Of a stretch of DNA of 64,000 nucleotides, positions 43,480 through 53,532 are shown piece after piece; the first letter of the stretch is position 1, and every line of letters begins with the position of its first letter. The notes under the pieces are model-generated. The model had not been told where the DNA came from. It did no database searches and saw only the letters and a program-made list of their open reading frames with translations. Location of the stretch: assembly GCA_964372215.1 (NCBI GenBank), contig CAYJQC010000024.1:1-64000 (forward strand), written 5' to 3'. Position numbers and translations under genes: made by a program. This stretch comes from DAIMFL01 sp964372215. Lineage in GTDB: Bacteria > Pseudomonadota > Alphaproteobacteria > Dongiales > Dongiaceae.

Positions 43480-44945
43480 GCGCATCGACCACCAAGGCAA
43501 GCGGCGCCGAGCTCGGCATTCCCGAGGGGCTGTTCATCGGCAACGAGTTCCGCCCGGCGGCCGACGGCCGGGTGTTCGAGACCATCGACCCCAGCAGCGT
43601 GACGCCGTTCGCCGAGGTGGCGCGCGGCGGCGCGACCGACGTCGACGCGGCGGTACGGGCGGCGCAGGCCGCCATGCACGGGCCCTGGCGCGAGCTGGCC
43701 CCGGCGGAGCGCGGCCGGCTGCTGTTCCGCCTGGCCGATGCGATCGAGGCGAAATGCGACGCCATCGCCCGGGTCGAGACCCTGGACGTGGGCAAGCCGC
43801 TCAAGGAGTCGAGGGGCGATGTCGGCGGGGTGTGCGCCACCATCCGCTACAACGCCGGCGCCGCCGACAAGATGGAAGGCGCCACCGTGCCGCTCGGGCG
43901 CGGCGTCGTCGACTACACGGTGCTGGAGCCGCTCGGCGTCACCGCGCATATTGTTCCCTGGAACTATCCCCTCGGCATGGTGGCGCGCTCGGTCGCGCCG
44001 GCGCTCACCGCCGGCTGCACGGTCGTGATCAAGCCGGCCGAGCAGTCGCCGCTGACCGCGCTGATGTTCGCCGATACATGCCGCGAGGTCGGTTTCCCCC
44101 CGGGCGTGGTCAACGTGGTGACCGGCTTCGGCGAGGAGGCGGGGGCGGCGCTGACCGCCCATCCGCTGGTGCGCGGCATCACCTTCACCGGCTCGGTCGA
44201 GACCGGGCGCAAGGTCTACCTGTCGGCCGCCCAGGGCATCAAGCCGACCGTGCTCGAGCTCGGCGGCAAGAACCCGATGATCGTTCTGAAGGACGCCGAT
44301 CTCGACCGCGCCGCCTTCGACGCCGTCGACGGCGCCTTCGGCAACAGCGGCCAGGTCTGCTCGTCCTCCTCGCGCCTGCTGCTGCACCGCGCGATCCGCG
44401 ACGCGTTCCTGGAGCGCTTCGCCGCCCACGCGCGCAAGCTGACGGTCGGCCCCGGCATCGACGACCGCGATCTCGGCCCGCTGGTCTCCGACGAGCAGTA
44501 CGGCAAGGTGATGGGTTATCTCGAGGCCGGCCGCGCCGCGGGCGCGCGGGTGCGGCTCGGCGGCGGCCGGCCCGAGGGGCTGAACCGCGGCTACTTCGTC
44601 GCGCCGACCATCTTCGACCGGGTCGACCCGGCGAGCAGCATCGCGCGCGAGGAGATCTTCGGCCCGGTCGCGGTCGCCATCGACTTCGACGACGAGAGCG
44701 AGGCGGTCGCCATGGCCAACGGCCTCGGCTATGGCCTGGTCGCCGGGGTCTACAGCCAGGACATCTCGCGGGCGCTCGGCCTCGCCCGCGAGATCGAGGC
44801 CGGATCGGTCTGGGTCAACGGCTGGTTCATCGGCGGCGTGCAGGCGCCGACCGGCGGCATCAAGGACAGCGGCATCGGGCGCGAGCGCGGCCTGCCCGGC
44901 ATCCGCAACTACCTGAGCATCAAGAACGTCGGAATTCGCCTGTGA
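43476..44945 (+). CDS. NAD(P)-dependent aldehyde dehydrogenase
   Basis: 489 residues of the ALDH superfamily, in the betaine-aldehyde/alpha-ketoglutaric-semialdehyde region of the family. The oxyanion Asn is in IVPWNYPLGM, the cofactor site FTGSVETGRKV, the general base Glu in VLELGGKNPM, and the catalytic Cys in FGNSGQVCSSSSR. EEIFGPV lies near the C-terminus. The start is a GTG overlapping the permease 2 stop. With a DapA-family enzyme in the same operon it could oxidise a semialdehyde made by dehydration/decarboxylation or aldol cleavage of a keto-deoxy sugar acid. That pathway is an inference. Confidence 0.92.
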   Translation: MSASTTKASGAELGIPEGLFIGNEFRPAADGRVFETIDPSSVTPFAEVARGGATDVDAAVRAAQAAMHGPWRELAPAERGRLLFRLADAIEAKCDAIARVETLDVGKPLKESRGDVGGVCATIRYNAGAADKMEGATVPLGRGVVDYTVLEPLGVTAHIVPWNYPLGMVARSVAPALTAGCTVVIKPAEQSPLTALMFADTCREVGFPPGVVNVVTGFGEEAGAALTAHPLVRGITFTGSVETGRKVYLSAAQGIKPTVLELGGKNPMIVLKDADLDRAAFDAVDGAFGNSGQVCSSSSRLLLHRAIRDAFLERFAAHARKLTVGPGIDDRDLGPLVSDEQYGKVMGYLEAGRAAGARVRLGGGRPEGLNRGYFVAPTIFDRVDPASSIAREEIFGPVAVAIDFDDESEAVAMANGLGYGLVAGVYSQDISRALGLAREIEAGSVWVNGWFIGGVQAPTGGIKDSGIGRERGLPGIRNYLSIKNVGIRL

Positions 44946-45009
44946 CCCGTCGCCCGGTTCACGGGTGCGAACTCGCCGGCGGCCACTGCTGAGAGGAAAG
45001 AAGCTGAGC

Positions 45010-46218
45010 ATGTCGATCATCAAGAACGTCGAGCACTTCACCATCTTCAAGCATCCCGAGCATTGCGTGAACCAGATCGCGACGCGTTGCCTGAAGAATG
45101 GCGACCTGGTCGCCGTGTTCAACGAGGAGCGGTTCCCCTATCACCACGACAGCGGCCAGACCCTGATGGTGCGCTCCAAGGACGGCGGCAAGACATGGAG
45201 CGCCCCCAAGATCGTGCTGCCCTGGAGCCAGACCCAGGGCAACTGGGACTGCGGCATCTGCGAGCTGAGCGACGGCACGCTGATCGTCAATCTCACCATC
45301 ACCGGCTTCTTCAAGCGCGGCATCAAGCCGGCGCAGCCGTCCTGGAGCAGCCATCCCATGACCAAGGAATGGGGCGACTGGACCTGGGCCTACAAGACCC
45401 AGGGCTGGCTCGGCACCTATGTGGTGAAGTCGAAGGACGGCGGCGAGACCTGGTCGGAGCCGATCCCGGTCAATGTCCGGCCGCTCAAGCATGGCGGTTG
45501 CCGGCTCGGCTGCTGGGAGCTGCCGAACGGCTCGATCCTGATGGGCCTCTACGGCCGCATCCACGGCTACGAGGAGGAGGGCGAGGGCGAGAGCACCCGC
45601 TCGGCGCTGATGCGCTCCGACGACGGCGGTGACAACTGGGAGTACTACTCGACCCTGGCCTACGATCCCGCCAGCATCATCGACTACGAGGAGCCCGGGC
45701 TGGTCCGCCTGAAGGACGGGCGGCTGGTCTGCTTCATGCGCACCCATGTGAACCCGAGCAGCGACGCCAGGAACATGGTGATGGTGGTGTCCGAGGATGA
45801 CGGGTTCTCCTGGACGCCGCCGAAATGGACCAACATCTGGGGCTATCCGCCGGAGCTGATCGCGCTGCAGGACGGCCGCTACCTGATGATCTACGGCTAT
45901 CGCCGGCCGCCCTACGGCACCCGCGGCATCATCTCGGAGGACGGCGTCACCTGGGACGTGAAGAACGAGTTCGTGATCCGCGAGGGCGGCGTTCCCGGCA
46001 AGACCGTGACCGACACGCCCGGTTCGAGCCGCATGACGCCGGAATCGGGCAAGGTCGCCGGCGGCGGCGTCAACTGGCACCATCCCGGCGTCTACCAGCA
46101 TATCGGCTATCCCAGCGTCGCCCAGATGCCCGACGGCACCGTCGTCGGCTCGTACCACGAATGGAGCGACGATCCGAAGCCGCTGCAATACGTGCTCTGC
46201 ACAAGGTTCCGGGTCTGA
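45010..46218 (+). CDS. Asp-box (BNR) beta-propeller protein 1, sialidase-like
   Basis: 402 residues with at least four Asp-box turns of the form S-x-D-x-G-x-x-W: SKDGGKTW, SKDGGETW, SDDGGDNW and SEDDGFSW, plus SEDGVTW. They mark successive blades of a six-bladed propeller as in sialidases. There is no signal peptide, so it is cytoplasmic. The sialidase F/YRIP motif near the N-terminus is absent. Acidic and Arg residues (NEERFPYHH, SRMTPESGK) could form another active site. It lies between the ALDH gene and a paralogue. The family includes hydrolases and lyases; the reaction here is unknown. Confidence 0.86.
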   Translation: MSIIKNVEHFTIFKHPEHCVNQIATRCLKNGDLVAVFNEERFPYHHDSGQTLMVRSKDGGKTWSAPKIVLPWSQTQGNWDCGICELSDGTLIVNLTITGFFKRGIKPAQPSWSSHPMTKEWGDWTWAYKTQGWLGTYVVKSKDGGETWSEPIPVNVRPLKHGGCRLGCWELPNGSILMGLYGRIHGYEEEGEGESTRSALMRSDDGGDNWEYYSTLAYDPASIIDYEEPGLVRLKDGRLVCFMRTHVNPSSDARNMVMVVSEDDGFSWTPPKWTNIWGYPPELIALQDGRYLMIYGYRRPPYGTRGIISEDGVTWDVKNEFVIREGGVPGKTVTDTPGSSRMTPESGKVAGGGVNWHHPGVYQHIGYPSVAQMPDGTVVGSYHEWSDDPKPLQYVLCTRFRV

Positions 46219-46245
46219 GGCGCAGGGTCGGGGAGCGCAACGGGG

Positions 46246-47391
46246 ATGGGCGTGATCGGGCAGGCGCGGCCGGCCGAGATGCTGGAGCATCGCGTGCTGT
46301 ACCGCGACGATCACGCCTATTGCGCCCATCCGCACCTGGCGGTCAGCGCCGCCGGCACCTGGCTGATGGTGTTCAACCGCACGGTCCGGCGCGATGTCAT
46401 CATCCATCCGCCGCAGGATCCCGAGTACCGCAACCTGCTGATGCGCTCCGACGACGAGGGCCGCAGCTGGGGGCCGGCCGCGGTGGTGCCGGGCTATGGC
46501 TGGGGCGGCGTCGAATGCGCCGGGCTGACGCCCCTGAGGTCCGGCCGGGTGCTGCTGAACCAGTGGCGCTTCCGCTGGTATCCGCTGCCGCTGGCCGAGA
46601 AGATGGGACCGGGCGCGGAGCTGGTCGGGCCCGAGCGGCTGATGGGCAAGGCCGCCATGGCGCGCGAGCTCGGGCCCTGGGCGCCGGGCCCGGCGGAGAT
46701 CGCCGCGCGGTTTCCCTGGGCGCGCGGCGACGGCGAGACCTGGGTGCATCTGTCCGACGACGACGGCTACAGCTTTCCCCAGTCGCGCCGCATCGACACC
46801 GCGCCGTTCAGCGGCGGCTACGGCATGCGCGGCGCGATCGAGCTCGGCGACGGCACGCTCCTGCTGCCGCTCTCCGACGTGCCGAACTACCGGACGGTGT
46901 TCGTCCTGCGCTCGACCGACGGCGGCGAGAGCTGGTCGCCGGCGACGCCGATCGCCGCGGGCCCGGGCCACGAGTTCGAGGAGCCGGCGCCGCTCCTGCT
47001 GCCGTCGGGCCGCATCCTCGTGATGCTGCGCGACAACGGCACCCGCATCCTGCACCAGGTCCATTCCGACGACGGCGGCACGAACTGGAGTACGCCCCGC
47101 CCGACCGGGATCGCGGAATACCCGGCCGATCTCCTGAGGCTCGCCGACAGCCGCCTCGCCTGCGTCGCCGGGCGGCGCCAGAAGCCCTTCGGCATCCGCA
47201 TCATCCTGTCCGAGGACGGCGGCGAGACCTGGGATACCGAACATCCGGTGGTGGTGCGCGACGATCTGCCGAACCAGGACCTGGGGTATCCTGCGGCGGC
47301 CTGCCGCGCCGATGGCAGCCTGCTGGTCGCCTATTACGGCCAGGACCGGGACGGCGTCACCGCGATCCAGTCGAGCGTGGTACGGCTGTGA
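46246..47391 (+). CDS. Asp-box (BNR) beta-propeller protein 2, sialidase-like
   Basis: 381 residues, a distant paralogue of the preceding protein. Asp-boxes are SDDEGRSW, SDDDGYSF, STDGGESW, SDDGGTNW and SEDGGETW. There is no signal peptide. It opens EMLEHRVLYRDDHAYCAHPHLAVS, with His-rich and Arg-rich segments between blades (FNRTVRRDVIIHPP) rather than a classical sialidase Arg triad. GGGAG lies ten bases before the ATG and the gap to the previous gene is 27 bases. Two such signal-less propellers in one sugar-uptake operon suggest that each acts on the imported substrate or an intermediate. Confidence 0.86.
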   Translation: MGVIGQARPAEMLEHRVLYRDDHAYCAHPHLAVSAAGTWLMVFNRTVRRDVIIHPPQDPEYRNLLMRSDDEGRSWGPAAVVPGYGWGGVECAGLTPLRSGRVLLNQWRFRWYPLPLAEKMGPGAELVGPERLMGKAAMARELGPWAPGPAEIAARFPWARGDGETWVHLSDDDGYSFPQSRRIDTAPFSGGYGMRGAIELGDGTLLLPLSDVPNYRTVFVLRSTDGGESWSPATPIAAGPGHEFEEPAPLLLPSGRILVMLRDNGTRILHQVHSDDGGTNWSTPRPTGIAEYPADLLRLADSRLACVAGRRQKPFGIRIILSEDGGETWDTEHPVVVRDDLPNQDLGYPAAACRADGSLLVAYYGQDRDGVTAIQSSVVRL

Positions 47392-47443
47392 GCGTGGCGA
47401 AGGAAACGCCGATGAAGCCGATGCAAACGACAGGGACCGGTGG

Positions 47444-48544
<1,101 letters not shown>

Positions 48545-48572
48545 CGCTACGCGCTCGCCGCCGGCCGCCCGG

Positions 48573-50018
48573 CTATTCCGCGACGCGCTGCCCGTGCGGG
48601 GTCGGCACGATGTTGTGATTCAGCCGAAACAGATTGCCGGGATCGTGGCGCCGCTTGATCTCTGCCAGCCGCGCGTGATTCGGCCCATACACCGCGGCCA
48701 CCCGATCGGGTTCATCATCCGGCATGAAGTTGATATAGGCGCTGCCCGTCGCGAAGGGCGCGGCGTTCTTGAACAATTCCCGCGCCCAGGCCTTGCCCGC
48801 AGCGTCCTCGGCCGGTTCACGCCAGCGCCCATGGGCGTTCATGATGAAATGCGACTTGCGCTGCGGATAGGCGGTCGCCGCCACCGGAATCCGGCTCATC
48901 GCCCCGCCGACATGGGCGATGAAGATTTCGCACTCGGGCGACGGCAGTGCGCGCACTGACGCCAGCATGGCGTCGATGGCGCCGTCGGAGAGCTCGATGA
49001 AGTCATGGCTCTTCCAGTAGTTGCGCGCCCCCGCCGTCAGCAGCGGATCGAAAGCCGTCTGCCAGCCGGTGAAGGGATGGGGCGACACCACGTCGGCGAT
49101 CGGCTTGCCCAGGGCGCGCAGTTCGGCCACCGCCAGCTCGCCTTGCGTCATGTCACCGCACCAGCACAGCGCGAACACCAGCACCTCCCGCCCATGCCAT
49201 TCGGGCGGGATGAAGGGCAAGGGCGGCGCCTTGCGCATGACCACCCAGCAGGTGAGCTCGTCCGACGCCGCCGCGACAATCCGCCGGTAGTCGCGCAGCA
49301 GCTCCCTTGCGTTGTCCAGCGGATGGACCACGAGGCCGGACAGCACCGTCGGGTCGAGGCGGTTGAGCCGGAACTCGAACGAGGTCGCCACCCCGAAATT
49401 GCCGCCGCCGCCGCGAATCGCCCAGAACAGATCGCTGTTCCGGGCGGCACTGAGATGCAGCAGCTCGCCCTCGGCCGTCACCAGATCGGCGGAAAGCAGA
49501 TTATCGATGGTCATGCCGAACTTGCGCGTGGTCCAGCCGAAGCCGCCGCCGAGCGTGAGGCCGGCGATTCCGGTCGTGGAGTTGATGCCCGACGGCACCA
49601 CGTAGCCGAAGGACTGGGTCTCCTTGTCCATGTCGGCCAGGGTGGCCCCGGGCTCGATCCGCAGGCGCTGGTTGGCCGTGTCGACACGAACCGAGCGCAT
49701 GAGCGAGAGATCGAGCATGACCCCACCGTCGCACACCGCGCTCCCGGCGATGTTGTGGCCGCCGCCGCGCACGGCGAGCAGGGCGCCGTGCATGCGGGCG
49801 AAGCGGACGGTGCAGACCACGTCCGCCGGGCCGGCGGCGCGAACGACCAAACCGGGACGACGATCGATCATCGCGTTCCAGATGCGGCGCGCGTCATCAT
49901 AGCCGGGCGCGCCGGCCAGGCACAGCGGCCCGCGCAGCGCCTGACGCAAGCCGTCGACCGCGTCGTCGGAAATCGTCACGCTGCGCCCGTCGAGTCCCGT
50001 CAACTTGATCCCAGTCAT
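48573..50018 (-). CDS. FAD-linked oxidase, berberine-bridge (BBE) type
   Basis: 481 residues of the PCMH/VAO flavoprotein group. His88 in AVRGGGHNIAG is the covalent FAD attachment site. The second attachment Cys of bicovalent members is absent (AGLTLGGGFGW there), so a single 8-alpha-histidyl link is expected. The C-terminus has the BBE motif with YGPNHARL and NLFRLNHNI. AAGGAG lies six bases before the ATG. It oxidises an alcohol, sugar or related substrate with O2. It is divergent from an HxlR regulator, with paired operator-like palindromes between. Confidence 0.9.
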   Translation of the reverse strand: MTGIKLTGLDGRSVTISDDAVDGLRQALRGPLCLAGAPGYDDARRIWNAMIDRRPGLVVRAAGPADVVCTVRFARMHGALLAVRGGGHNIAGSAVCDGGVMLDLSLMRSVRVDTANQRLRIEPGATLADMDKETQSFGYVVPSGINSTTGIAGLTLGGGFGWTTRKFGMTIDNLLSADLVTAEGELLHLSAARNSDLFWAIRGGGGNFGVATSFEFRLNRLDPTVLSGLVVHPLDNARELLRDYRRIVAAASDELTCWVVMRKAPPLPFIPPEWHGREVLVFALCWCGDMTQGELAVAELRALGKPIADVVSPHPFTGWQTAFDPLLTAGARNYWKSHDFIELSDGAIDAMLASVRALPSPECEIFIAHVGGAMSRIPVAATAYPQRKSHFIMNAHGRWREPAEDAAGKAWARELFKNAAPFATGSAYINFMPDDEPDRVAAVYGPNHARLAEIKRRHDPGNLFRLNHNIVPTPHGQRVAE

Positions 50019-50093
50019 CGCGCTCTCCTTCAGGTTCGTCGCGGATTGCGACGCGTGGCGGTGATGCTTGCGGCGTTCTGGCGGAGCCGACAA

Positions 50094-50108
50094 GTTCAGG
50101 ATCTGAAC
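50094..50108. promoter_or_regulatory. Operator-like palindrome GTTCAG-GAT-CTGAAC
   Basis: Perfect 6-base arms around three bases, 76 bases before the flavoprotein start. It shares its TTCAG-N3-CTGAA core with the site at 50259-50271. Confidence 0.6.
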
Positions 50109-50258
50109 CGGCCAACGCCGCGATCCGACGCCGGCGCCAAGCCAACCCGACCTGAGGCGCCGCGATCCTGGAGCGGGCCGGCCATGGGCCGGATGCACGA
50201 TTTCGGCTCTGGCGCCGACCCCGTGCCGGCGGCGCAGGAATCCGCGGCAAACTGCCGC

Positions 50259-50271
50259 TTCAGTTTCTGAA
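50259..50271. promoter_or_regulatory. Operator-like palindrome TTCAG-TTT-CTGAA
   Basis: Perfect 5-base arms around three bases, about 75 bases before the HxlR-type gene. With the matching site 164 bases away it suggests that the regulator controls both its own gene and the divergent flavoprotein gene. Confidence 0.6.
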
Positions 50272-50344
50272 CTGGCGCGGACGGCCTCGCGGCAATAGCA
50301 TCTGGGCAGTCTGGCGATGCGGTTCGGCCATCAGGGAGGCGTTC

Positions 50345-51034
50345 ATGGCCCAGTCCGGTGGGTACCACCAGTTCTGCCCGGTTGCCATGGCAGCGGAGAT
50401 CGTTTGCACGCGGTGGACCGTCCTGCTCCTGCGCGAGCTGGTGGCCGGCAGCACGCAGTTCAATGAACTGCGGCGCGGCGTGCCGCGCATGTCCCCGGCG
50501 CTGCTCTCGACGCGGCTGAAGAAGTTGCAGGAGGCGGGCGTCGTCGAGCGCCGCGCGACCGACGACGGACCGAGTTATCACCTGACCCGCGCGGGGGAGG
50601 ACCTACAAGCCGTGGTGATGGCTCTCGGCATCTGGGGTCAGCGCTGGGTCGAGTCCCGGGTCTCGCTCAAGAATCTCGACCCGTCGCTGCTGATGTGGGA
50701 CATGCGTCGGAATCTCGACCCGACGCCGATGCCAAAGCGGCGCTGCACCATCCATTTCCTCTATTCCGACCTGCCGGCGCCGCGGCAGAACTGGTGGCTG
50801 GTGATCGATGGAGGCGTCGATCTGTGCTCGGTCGATCCCGGGTTCGACATCGATCTCTACGTCGACACCGGTCTGCGCACCATGACCGCGATCTGGATGG
50901 GCTTGACCACCGTCGAAGCCGAGTTGGCGGCCGACAGATTGCAACTCACCGGCGACGGCGGATTGCAGCGCTCCATGCAACAATGGCTCGGCCTGAGCCC
51001 GTTCGCGAAGGAACGCAAGCGCGTCGCGGCCTGA
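50345..51034 (+). CDS. HxlR-family regulator with C-terminal extension
   Basis: 229 residues. The N-terminal 105 form an HxlR winged helix (CPVAMAAEIVCTRWTVLLLRELVAG, then TQFNELRRGVPRMSPALLSTRLKKLQEAGVVERR). The remaining 120, with NWWLVIDGGVDLCSVDPGFDIDLYV and MTAIWMGLTTVEAELAADRLQL, resemble the SCP2-like ligand domain attached to some HxlR proteins, which suggests a hydrophobic effector. Two TTCAG-N3-CTGAA palindromes lie in the gap to the divergent oxidase gene, its likely target. Confidence 0.92.
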   Translation: MAQSGGYHQFCPVAMAAEIVCTRWTVLLLRELVAGSTQFNELRRGVPRMSPALLSTRLKKLQEAGVVERRATDDGPSYHLTRAGEDLQAVVMALGIWGQRWVESRVSLKNLDPSLLMWDMRRNLDPTPMPKRRCTIHFLYSDLPAPRQNWWLVIDGGVDLCSVDPGFDIDLYVDTGLRTMTAIWMGLTTVEAELAADRLQLTGDGGLQRSMQQWLGLSPFAKERKRVAA

Positions 51035-51109
51035 GGCGCGCAAGAAGCGGATAGAGCGGGCGCCGCGTTCCGCCCAGACTCCCCCGGCATTCGCTCCGTG
51101 GAGGGTTTC

Positions 51110-51577
51110 ATGTCGTTCCGGGTTTCCGCGCTTCCGGTCGCGCCGTTCCAGCCGCTGTTCGCGCTCGGCGACGCGGCGCTCCTGGCCCGGGGCGCGCGCC
51201 GCTGCGTCGCCGACGAGCAGCCGGGCTTCCCCTGCCGGGTCAGCCTGGCGGACGCGGCCCCCGGCGAGCGCCTGATCCTGCTGAACTTCGAGCACCAGCC
51301 GGCTCGCTCGCCCTACCGCGCCTCGGGGCCGATCTTCGTGCGCGAGGCGGCGCGCCAGGCGGCGCCGGCGATCGGCGAGGTGCCGGAAAGCCTTCGGCTG
51401 CGCCTGCTGTCGGTCCGGGCCTACGACGCCGAGGACCTGATCGCCGAGGCCGAGGTCGCCGAGGGCCGCGACCTCGACGCGCTGATCGGCCGGCTGTTCG
51501 CGAACGATGCCGTCGCCTATCTCCACGTCCACTACGCAAGGCGCGGCTGCTACGCCGCGCGCATCGACCGGGCGTGA
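51110..51577 (+). CDS. DUF1203 family protein
   Basis: 155 residues beginning MSFRVSALPVAPFQPLFAL, with CRRCVADEQPGFPCRVSL-like spacing (RRCVADEQPGFPCRVSL), PGERLILLNFEHQPARSPYRASGPIFV and the C-terminal VAYLHVHYARRGCYAARIDRA. I recognise this as DUF1203, an uncharacterised cytoplasmic family. The ATG has GGAGG five bases upstream. It lies 75 bases after the HxlR gene and may be co-transcribed. No function can be assigned. Confidence 0.88.
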   Translation: MSFRVSALPVAPFQPLFALGDAALLARGARRCVADEQPGFPCRVSLADAAPGERLILLNFEHQPARSPYRASGPIFVREAARQAAPAIGEVPESLRLRLLSVRAYDAEDLIAEAEVAEGRDLDALIGRLFANDAVAYLHVHYARRGCYAARIDRA

Positions 51578-51735
51578 GCGGCGCCGTCGACCGGGCGTGC
51601 CCGAATCGGGATACCCCTAGAAGTTCTTCGCGCACGACTCGGCCTTGCGCCATGATGGCGACGCACGGGCGAGGCTACTCACGGGCGCGTCGCCGCCGCG
51701 TGCTGCGCGGCCATGAATGCAACGAGGAAAACCCG

Positions 51736-52539
51736 ATGACGCAGATGAGCCGCATCCGGTTGTCGACCGGAATCGACATGGAGCTGGCCCAAAGCGAGCC
51801 GGCCGGGGCGGGCGGCGGCCGGCCGGTGCTGTTCCTGCACGGCTACACCGATTCCTGGTACTCCCATAACGGGGTGCTGCAGGCGCTGCCGCCGGGCGTG
51901 CACGCCATCGCGCCGTCCCAGCGCGGCCATGGCGGCACCGACAAGCCGGCCGGCAGGTTCGCCATGGCCGACTTCGCCGCCGACGCGATCGCCCTGATGG
52001 ATGGCCTGGGCGTCGCGCGCGCCGCCATCGTCGGACATTCCATGGGCAGCCTGATCGCCCAGGAGCTGGCGCTCACCCATCCCGACCGGGTCTCGGCGGT
52101 GGTGCTCAACGGCTCCGCCACCACGGCGGACAACGACGCGCTGCGCGGCATGCTGCCGGAGGCCCGCCGGCTCGCCGATCCGCTCGATCGCGGCTTCGTG
52201 TCCGCGTTCCAGTCGGGCACCTGCGTCGGGCCGCTGGGGCCGGGGATGGATCTGGAGCACGCCATCGACGAGAGCATGAAGATGCCGGCCCATGCCTGGG
52301 TCGGCGTGCTCGAGGGCCTGATCGCCTGGCACCCGCCGAAGCCGCTCGGAGAGATCGCCTGCCCGGTACTGGTCACCTGGGGCGACCGGGACGAGATCTT
52401 CCTGCGGCCCGAGCAGGACAGGCTGGTGGCGGCGATCCCCCAGGCCCGGCTGTCGGTCTATGAGGGCGTCGGCCACGCGCCCCATTGGGAGCAGCCGGCG
52501 CGCTTCACCGCCGAGATGATGGCGTTCCTGGACGAATGA
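51736..52539 (+). CDS. Alpha/beta hydrolase
   Basis: 267 residues with a complete triad layout: oxyanion HGYTDSWYS, nucleophile Ser in IVGHSMGSLIAQ, acid in TWGDRDEIFL and His in GVGHAPHWEQP. The cap region is short. This is the esterase/epoxide-hydrolase/haloperoxidase-like group, and the sequence does not reveal the substrate. An AGGA site lies about eight bases before the ATG; longer frames are Arg-rich noise. It converges on the ureohydrolase gene 21 bases downstream. Confidence 0.88.
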   Translation: MTQMSRIRLSTGIDMELAQSEPAGAGGGRPVLFLHGYTDSWYSHNGVLQALPPGVHAIAPSQRGHGGTDKPAGRFAMADFAADAIALMDGLGVARAAIVGHSMGSLIAQELALTHPDRVSAVVLNGSATTADNDALRGMLPEARRLADPLDRGFVSAFQSGTCVGPLGPGMDLEHAIDESMKMPAHAWVGVLEGLIAWHPPKPLGEIACPVLVTWGDRDEIFLRPEQDRLVAAIPQARLSVYEGVGHAPHWEQPARFTAEMMAFLDE

Positions 52540-52560
52540 CCGGCGGCGCGCGGTCGCCGT

Positions 52561-53523
52561 TCAGGCGAAATAGCCGGCGCGCACGGCGGCGCCGATCAGA
52601 TTGAACGCCAGCCGGCCGGCAGTGATGCAGGTGATGGCGTTCAGGTCCCGCTTCGGCGTGATCTCGACGATGTCCATGCCGAGCAGCCGGCCCTTGGCGG
52701 TGAGGCCGCGAATCAGCTTCACCGCCTGGTAGTAGGTGACGCCGCCCGGCGCCGGCGCGTCGACCGCCGGCATCACCGCCGGGTCGATGCCGTCGGCGTC
52801 GATGGTGAGATAGTAGCGCGCGCCGTCGGGGATGCGGGCCAGCACGGCGTCCATGCCGATTTCGTGCAGCGTCTCGGCGGTGACGATGTCGGCGCCATAG
52901 GCGCGCGCGGCCGCCACTTCCTCGGCCCGCGCGCTGCCCTGGCCGCGGATGCCGATCTGGAAGATGCGGTCGATATGCGCCATTTCAGAGGCGCGCCGGA
53001 TCGGGCTCGAATAGCCCTCGCGCACGCCGTCCATTTCGTCGCGCCAGTCGAGATGGGCGTCGATATGCACGAGATGCACCGGCCCGTGGCCGTCCAGCGC
53101 ACGGAACACCGGGATCGGCACGCCGTGGTCGCCGCCGAAGACGATCGGCAGGGCGCCCGCCGCCAGGATGCGGCGGACCGCCGCCTCGGCCCGGGCGTAA
53201 TGCACCCTGGGATCCCTGGCGTCGCCCGGCACGTCGCCGCAATCGACGACCCGGATGTCCTTGCCGTCGAACAGCGTGCCGCCGACGTCGAAGTCCCAGC
53301 GGTCGAGGCCGAAGGCGACCCGGTCGGAGGCGCGGCGGATCGCCGTGGGTGCATTGGTCTGGTCGTTGGCGACCTCGTCGACCGAATAGGGATCGCCATA
53401 GGGCAGCCCCAGGATCGCCACATGCGGGCGCTGCGCGGCCAGGGCGTCGAGGTCGGTCGCCACGGGAAAATCGAGGAAGCTGCGCATCCCCCGACAGGGC
53501 GGCACGGTGAGCGGCGCGGTCAT
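52561..53523 (-). CDS. Agmatinase-family ureohydrolase
   Basis: 320 residues. It hydrolyses a guanidino group to urea and an amine using two metal ions. The ligands are all present: His133 (GGDHG), Asp155/His157/Asp159 (HIDAHLDW) and Asp242/Asp244 (TIDADGIDP). The loop after the second motif, RDEMDGVREGYSSPIRR, differs from classical arginase and agmatinase, so the substrate may be another guanidino compound such as guanidinobutyrate, guanidinopropionate, methylguanidine or guanidine. It lies nine bases downstream of a TMADH-like flavoenzyme gene and is clearly in one operon with it, an unusual pairing. Confidence 0.92.
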   Translation of the reverse strand: MTAPLTVPPCRGMRSFLDFPVATDLDALAAQRPHVAILGLPYGDPYSVDEVANDQTNAPTAIRRASDRVAFGLDRWDFDVGGTLFDGKDIRVVDCGDVPGDARDPRVHYARAEAAVRRILAAGALPIVFGGDHGVPIPVFRALDGHGPVHLVHIDAHLDWRDEMDGVREGYSSPIRRASEMAHIDRIFQIGIRGQGSARAEEVAAARAYGADIVTAETLHEIGMDAVLARIPDGARYYLTIDADGIDPAVMPAVDAPAPGGVTYYQAVKLIRGLTAKGRLLGMDIVEITPKRDLNAITCITAGRLAFNLIGAAVRAGYFA

Positions 53524-53532
53524 GGGCCTGTC

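Noticed and set aside
45010..47391. Sialic-acid catabolic cluster
   Set aside because: Asp-boxes alone are not diagnostic; both proteins lack signal peptides and the F/YRIP motif, and no epimerase, kinase or deaminase of that pathway is nearby.
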